A stretch of DNA of 64,000 nt, from contig NZ_JABMKX010000008.1 in the NCBI RefSeq assembly GCF_013204885.1, positions 186,001 through 250,000 of the forward strand, written 5' to 3'. The translations under genes and the position numbers were made by a program. The DNA is from Paenibacillus tritici (GTDB taxonomy: Bacteria; Bacillota; Bacilli; Paenibacillales; Paenibacillaceae). How positions within the stretch are numbered: position 1 is the first letter of the stretch; every line of letters begins with the position of its first letter. Below, piece after piece: positions 61,025 through 64,000 of the stretch. The notes beneath the pieces are model-generated. The model had not been told where the DNA came from, made no database searches, and saw nothing but the letters and a program-made list of their open reading frames with translations.

Positions 61025-62815
61025 ATGATCAGTAGCGACAAAGTGGGTAAACGGATTTCCTCTCTCCGGAAAGCTAAAGGCTTATCCCAGGAACAATTAG
61101 CAGAACAGCTCCATGTCAGCGCTCAGGCGATATCCAAATGGGAGACCGGCAAGTCACTGCCGGAGACAGCGACTCTCCCGCTACTCTCCACTGCATTAAA
61201 CCACCCGATTGACAGCATTCTGCTGCCCCAGGAGCTTGTGGTGCTCTCTGCAATCTGCACGGACGGCCAGCAACAGCTGGATGTTACCCATCTGGTGAAC
61301 CCGTTTGTTGCCTCAGACCGCTTAAGCTTAGTCGCCGGGGAGCCCCTCTTCCCCCACTCGTGGACGGACGGCTGCCTGAAGCTGCTGCTCGTTACGTATG
61401 AGACACCTGCTGGCATTTATTCGACTTATGTGCTGAAGGACCAGTTACTTACGATAGACGTCCATTCGGACGGTTATACCTCCGGCGGCAATGAGCTGCA
61501 GATTATTGCGGCAAATTACGGTAACGAACAGGCCAACCGCAGCGTTACCGCCAAAATGAAGCATTATGAGCATTTTCGTTGGACTCATTTCACCGCCTCA
61601 CATGAGCTATTTCCCAGTCTGATCAATAGTGAAGGCAATGACTACCTGCTATTAGTCTACCTGAATGCAGAAGGCATTCATGCCGTAAGCTGTGCAGAAG
61701 GCGAACAGATTCACTACAGTCCAGACCGAAGCTGTCTCTACCGGATTAATTCCTCTCAGCAGCAATGCATTCTGGAAGGAACCCCGCGGCTGGCCTTCGG
61801 CCGGAATCAGGATTGCTCCTGGGCAGGGGCGATGGCTCTTTCCCTTGCAGCCAGAGGAATAGAGACAAGTTATGATCAGGTGATGGGTTATTCAGGAGCC
61901 TGCTGGAGAGTGGCTTTTGAACCGGTGTGGGATTACAGCTCTGCGGATGCCTTGGTCGTCTATGATTATTCCATACCAGTCTGTAAGGCTTATGGAATAA
62001 GCGCCAGCCGGGCTAACCGGCTGGGCCCGCAGCAGCGCGCAGCCGAGAAGCTGGCAATTCTGGAGGATATCCGCCAAGGCAGACTGCCAATCGCGATTAA
62101 CCTCAGAGTAGCGCCGGAGTGGGGAGTCATCACAGGATATCTGGAGGCGGGAAATGTGCTGTTGTGCCGCAGTTATTTTGACGATGAGACCTTCGGCGAG
62201 CTTGAAGCTGATCCTGAGTTCCAAGCGCATATGAAGGTAAGCAAAGGGCACCTCTACGTGGACCATTGGCCTTATCGGATAATCCGCCTTGGCGATCAGT
62301 CTGAGGCTCCATCTACGCTGGAGAATCTGTACGCTTCACTCCGTATTAAGCTGGCATCCATGCAAAGTGAGGCCGCAGCCAACAGTTCTTATGCATCAGG
62401 CTACAAAGCGCTGGAGATGTGGGCAGCGGGACTGCTGGACTATCATTGGTACGCCGCAGCAGACGAGGAGGCCTTCAGCCGCAGGTTATCCGTCAATCAC
62501 TTCTGCATGATGGCACTGACAGATGCCCGCCGGAGTGCCGCGGCCTATTTGCATGAATCCCTGCCGCTGGTGAATGACCCGCGCCAACAGGCTGCCTTGT
62601 CTGAGATGGCTGAGCTGTATGGGGAGATGGCTGAGCTGCTGGAAACCTGTTATGAGGAGTTGCCCGACCCTGCTGTCATTAAGAAGACAGGTACTTCACC
62701 CAGTCACAGCTGGACTACCCGGCAGCGTGAGCAGCAGGCGGAGCTGCTGGCGAAGGTTGCTTCGCTGGAGCATCAGGGAGATACTCTTGCACAAACGGTG
62801 CTGAGCCTAACTTAA
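61025..62815 (+). CDS. XRE-type HTH protein fused to a large BtrH/papain-like C-terminal region
   Basis: 596 residues from ATG 61025 (GGGAG 11 nt upstream; a TATAAT at 60977-60982 makes longer starts unlikely). Residues 5-60 are an XRE helix-turn-helix (ISSLRKAKGLSQEQLAEQL). Residues 100-245 form a beta-rich region. Residues about 255-440 contain CSWAGAMALSLAARGIETSYDQVMGYSG, resembling the N-terminal Cys of BtrH/C39-like papain-fold domains, then GRLPIAINLR and EWGVITGY. The end is helical. A DNA-binding domain joined to a possible cysteine hydrolase or acyl-transfer domain is unusual; catalysis is unproven. Confidence 0.8.
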   Translation: MISSDKVGKRISSLRKAKGLSQEQLAEQLHVSAQAISKWETGKSLPETATLPLLSTALNHPIDSILLPQELVVLSAICTDGQQQLDVTHLVNPFVASDRLSLVAGEPLFPHSWTDGCLKLLLVTYETPAGIYSTYVLKDQLLTIDVHSDGYTSGGNELQIIAANYGNEQANRSVTAKMKHYEHFRWTHFTASHELFPSLINSEGNDYLLLVYLNAEGIHAVSCAEGEQIHYSPDRSCLYRINSSQQQCILEGTPRLAFGRNQDCSWAGAMALSLAARGIETSYDQVMGYSGACWRVAFEPVWDYSSADALVVYDYSIPVCKAYGISASRANRLGPQQRAAEKLAILEDIRQGRLPIAINLRVAPEWGVITGYLEAGNVLLCRSYFDDETFGELEADPEFQAHMKVSKGHLYVDHWPYRIIRLGDQSEAPSTLENLYASLRIKLASMQSEAAANSSYASGYKALEMWAAGLLDYHWYAAADEEAFSRRLSVNHFCMMALTDARRSAAAYLHESLPLVNDPRQQAALSEMAELYGEMAELLETCYEELPDPAVIKKTGTSPSHSWTTRQREQQAELLAKVASLEHQGDTLAQTVLSLT

Positions 62816-62886
62816 TAGAGCATTGTTGTTCAACGGCTCTAGTGCCGGGTTTGGCCTGACGGAGCATTCTTGTGCAACATGCAGAA

Positions 62887-62921
62887 GCTTAAGCAGAAGC
62901 GCTGGACGCTTTTGCTTAAGC
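62887..62921. terminator. Bidirectional terminator
   Basis: GCTTAAGCAGAAGCG and CGCTTTTGCTTAAGC arms (one mismatch) around CTGGA, between convergent genes. Confidence 0.8.
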
Positions 62922-62938
62922 CAGCCTGCTGTCTGAAG

Positions 62939-63844
62939 TTAATCTAATTTACGGACCGGCCGCAGAACCGCATACCCATAACCCTCGGGGAAATGCCGCT
63001 GATAATCCTGCTTATCCTCCTCATCCCACACATAGCCCATAACCGCGGGATCATAATTCCAGGCCACTTCCTCCACAATCTGCATCACCTGACCATTATC
63101 CTGCAAGTAATCAAAGGGCGGGTGGAAAAAGACCAGATATTCAGATTCCTGAATATCCCAACATTCCATACCCTCCGGAACCGCCCCGTCGTAATCAGCC
63201 GCGACAAGGATACCATACAGGTAGCCTTTGCGCCCGTCCTGATAGAACCAGCCTGCCGTCTGACCCAGTTGCCCGGGCAGCGTATAATGCGACATGCTCT
63301 CCAGAGTTCCGGAGACCTCATCGCAGTCATGCCCATTCTTCCAGAATCCTCCGTAATTGTTAGAGCCGATATCTCGGATGCCGATAAACTTATGCGCCGG
63401 TATCAACTCAAGCTTAATCTCCGCTTCCTGCAAATGCACCTGTCTCATTCTATCCCGCTCCCTGATCAGATAATGATAAGGAGAGAACACCTCGGCGCGA
63501 ATAGCCAGCGGAATCGGCTGCGGGGCTTTGCGGTAAGCATGGGGAGTAAGCCTGAAGGCTCTGAGAAAAGCCCGCGAGAAGGCTTCCTGCGAGGAAAAGC
63601 CGAACTTCACGGCAATATCCAGAATGCGCGTATCCGTGTCCCTAAGCTCCAGCGCAGCCCGGCCAATCCGGCGCTGCCAGACATAGTCCCGCAGTGTCAT
63701 TCCGGTCAGCACATGAAATTGCCGGGTGCAGTAATACGGCGAATACCCCAGCTGCTCAGACATCTCCAGCAGCGTTGGCGAAGCCGCAAGGTCCTCTTCC
63801 ACCCAGTCAATCATGCGCTGGACCATCTCATTCCATTCGTACAT
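62939..63844 (-). CDS. AraC-family regulator with GyrI-like effector-binding domain
   Basis: 301 residues. The AraC double helix-turn-helix is N-terminal (about 10-110; LLEMSEQLGYSPYYCTRQF and FGFSSQEAFSRAFLRAF), followed by a GyrI-like ligand-binding domain (about 125-300), the Rob/BmrR-like order. ATG 63844 follows AAAGGAGGAGG. Such proteins often respond to hydrophobic drugs or metabolites. No target gene is adjacent inside the window. Confidence 0.93.
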   Translation of the reverse strand: MYEWNEMVQRMIDWVEEDLAASPTLLEMSEQLGYSPYYCTRQFHVLTGMTLRDYVWQRRIGRAALELRDTDTRILDIAVKFGFSSQEAFSRAFLRAFRLTPHAYRKAPQPIPLAIRAEVFSPYHYLIRERDRMRQVHLQEAEIKLELIPAHKFIGIRDIGSNNYGGFWKNGHDCDEVSGTLESMSHYTLPGQLGQTAGWFYQDGRKGYLYGILVAADYDGAVPEGMECWDIQESEYLVFFHPPFDYLQDNGQVMQIVEEVAWNYDPAVMGYVWDEEDKQDYQRHFPEGYGYAVLRPVRKLD

Positions 63845-63929
63845 TGTTGTCCTCCTCCTTTCATTACTGATCTTAGCAGAGGCCTAGAGAGTAGATATGA
63901 CTTGAGTTGCACTGTGTAAACGATCTATC

Positions 63930-63957
63930 AAAAAGGACACCCGCAGGTGTCCTTTTT
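63930..63957. terminator. Perfect hairpin terminator near the right edge
   Basis: AAAAAGGACACC (63930-63941), loop CGCA, GGTGTCCTTTTT (63946-63957). A-rich on one side and T-rich on the other, so it could act on both strands, probably for a gene beyond the window. Confidence 0.85.
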
Positions 63958-64000
63958 GATTCTATTTGATCTAATTTACTGTAAATGTTAATAACTCACT

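Overview
The window looks like a chromosomal segment of a Paenibacillus-type spore-forming Firmicute. The evidence is moderate-to-high GC in most genes, AGGAGG-type ribosome sites with frequent GTG and TTG starts, and a spore-type transglutaminase (Tgl). There is also a BclA-like collagen protein, several YesM/YesN-type two-component systems beside carbohydrate ABC transporters, and an unsaturated glucuronyl hydrolase with the same catalytic-residue numbering (D88, D149) as the Bacillus sp. GL1 enzyme. Much of the segment serves sensing, import and breakdown of plant or microbial polysaccharide fragments.

Layout. 1-6.8 kb (minus): an LplB-LplC-LplA-type ABC operon followed by a very large secreted glycosidase that runs off the left edge. 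7.0-7.6 kb: a tandem array of 51-bp units. 7.8-10.2 kb: collagen-like protein with a 27-bp minisatellite. 10.5-15.6 kb: a lone substrate-binding protein divergent from a YesM/YesN pair. 15.6-16.3 kb: tgl. 16.4-19.1 kb: an AT-rich island with a split (SigO/RsoA-type) sigma factor, a 52-residue YvrJ protein, a GH24 lysozyme and a lipoprotein. 19.2-21.6 kb: a DUF4127 protein and a second split sigma pair. 21.6-24.2 kb: PucR/AdeR-type regulator and alanine dehydrogenase. 24.5-31.7 kb: substrate-binding protein, small AT-rich membrane genes, then kinase, compact response regulator and two permeases. 31.7-33.3 kb: an ECF41-type sigma factor divergent from a carboxymuconolactone decarboxylase-family gene. 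33.4-40.4 kb (minus): ABC transporter, membrane-bound AraC sensor and unsaturated glucuronyl hydrolase. 40.4-41.7 kb: a 1.27-kb non-coding region with four kinds of repeat, including a second 51-bp array, and a DnaA-box triplet. 41.7-50 kb: M20 amidohydrolase, aldose epimerase, a three-gene polysaccharide set, a threonine-aldolase-type enzyme and uridine kinase. 50.2-57.1 kb: ABC transporter, LacI regulator, BadF-type kinase and GH4 6-phospho-glycosidase. 57.2-64 kb: lipoprotein, AraC regulators, a Gfo/Idh/MocA dehydrogenase, tRNA-Leu(CAG) and an HTH-enzyme fusion.

How the genes fit together. Four pairs of ABC permeases and five substrate-binding lipoproteins or proteins are present, but no ABC ATPase, so all probably share an MsmX-type ATPase encoded elsewhere. 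The loci are regulated by two kinase/regulator pairs, a one-component membrane AraC protein, a LacI repressor and soluble AraC proteins.

Most interesting points: (1) a lysis-like cassette in which a split sigma factor operon and a lysozyme gene carry the same promoter-like element, GGTTGTAAA-N10-CATTTCTCTTTATA; (2) two arrays about 34 kb apart, both made of A-type then B-type 51-bp units, whose B hairpin shows compensatory change; (3) an origin-like cluster of three phased DnaA boxes, an AT-rich stretch and 10-bp repeats; (4) matching ECF41 promoter motifs on both sides of a divergent gene pair. Product names come from reading translated sequence and recalled family motifs; no searches were run.
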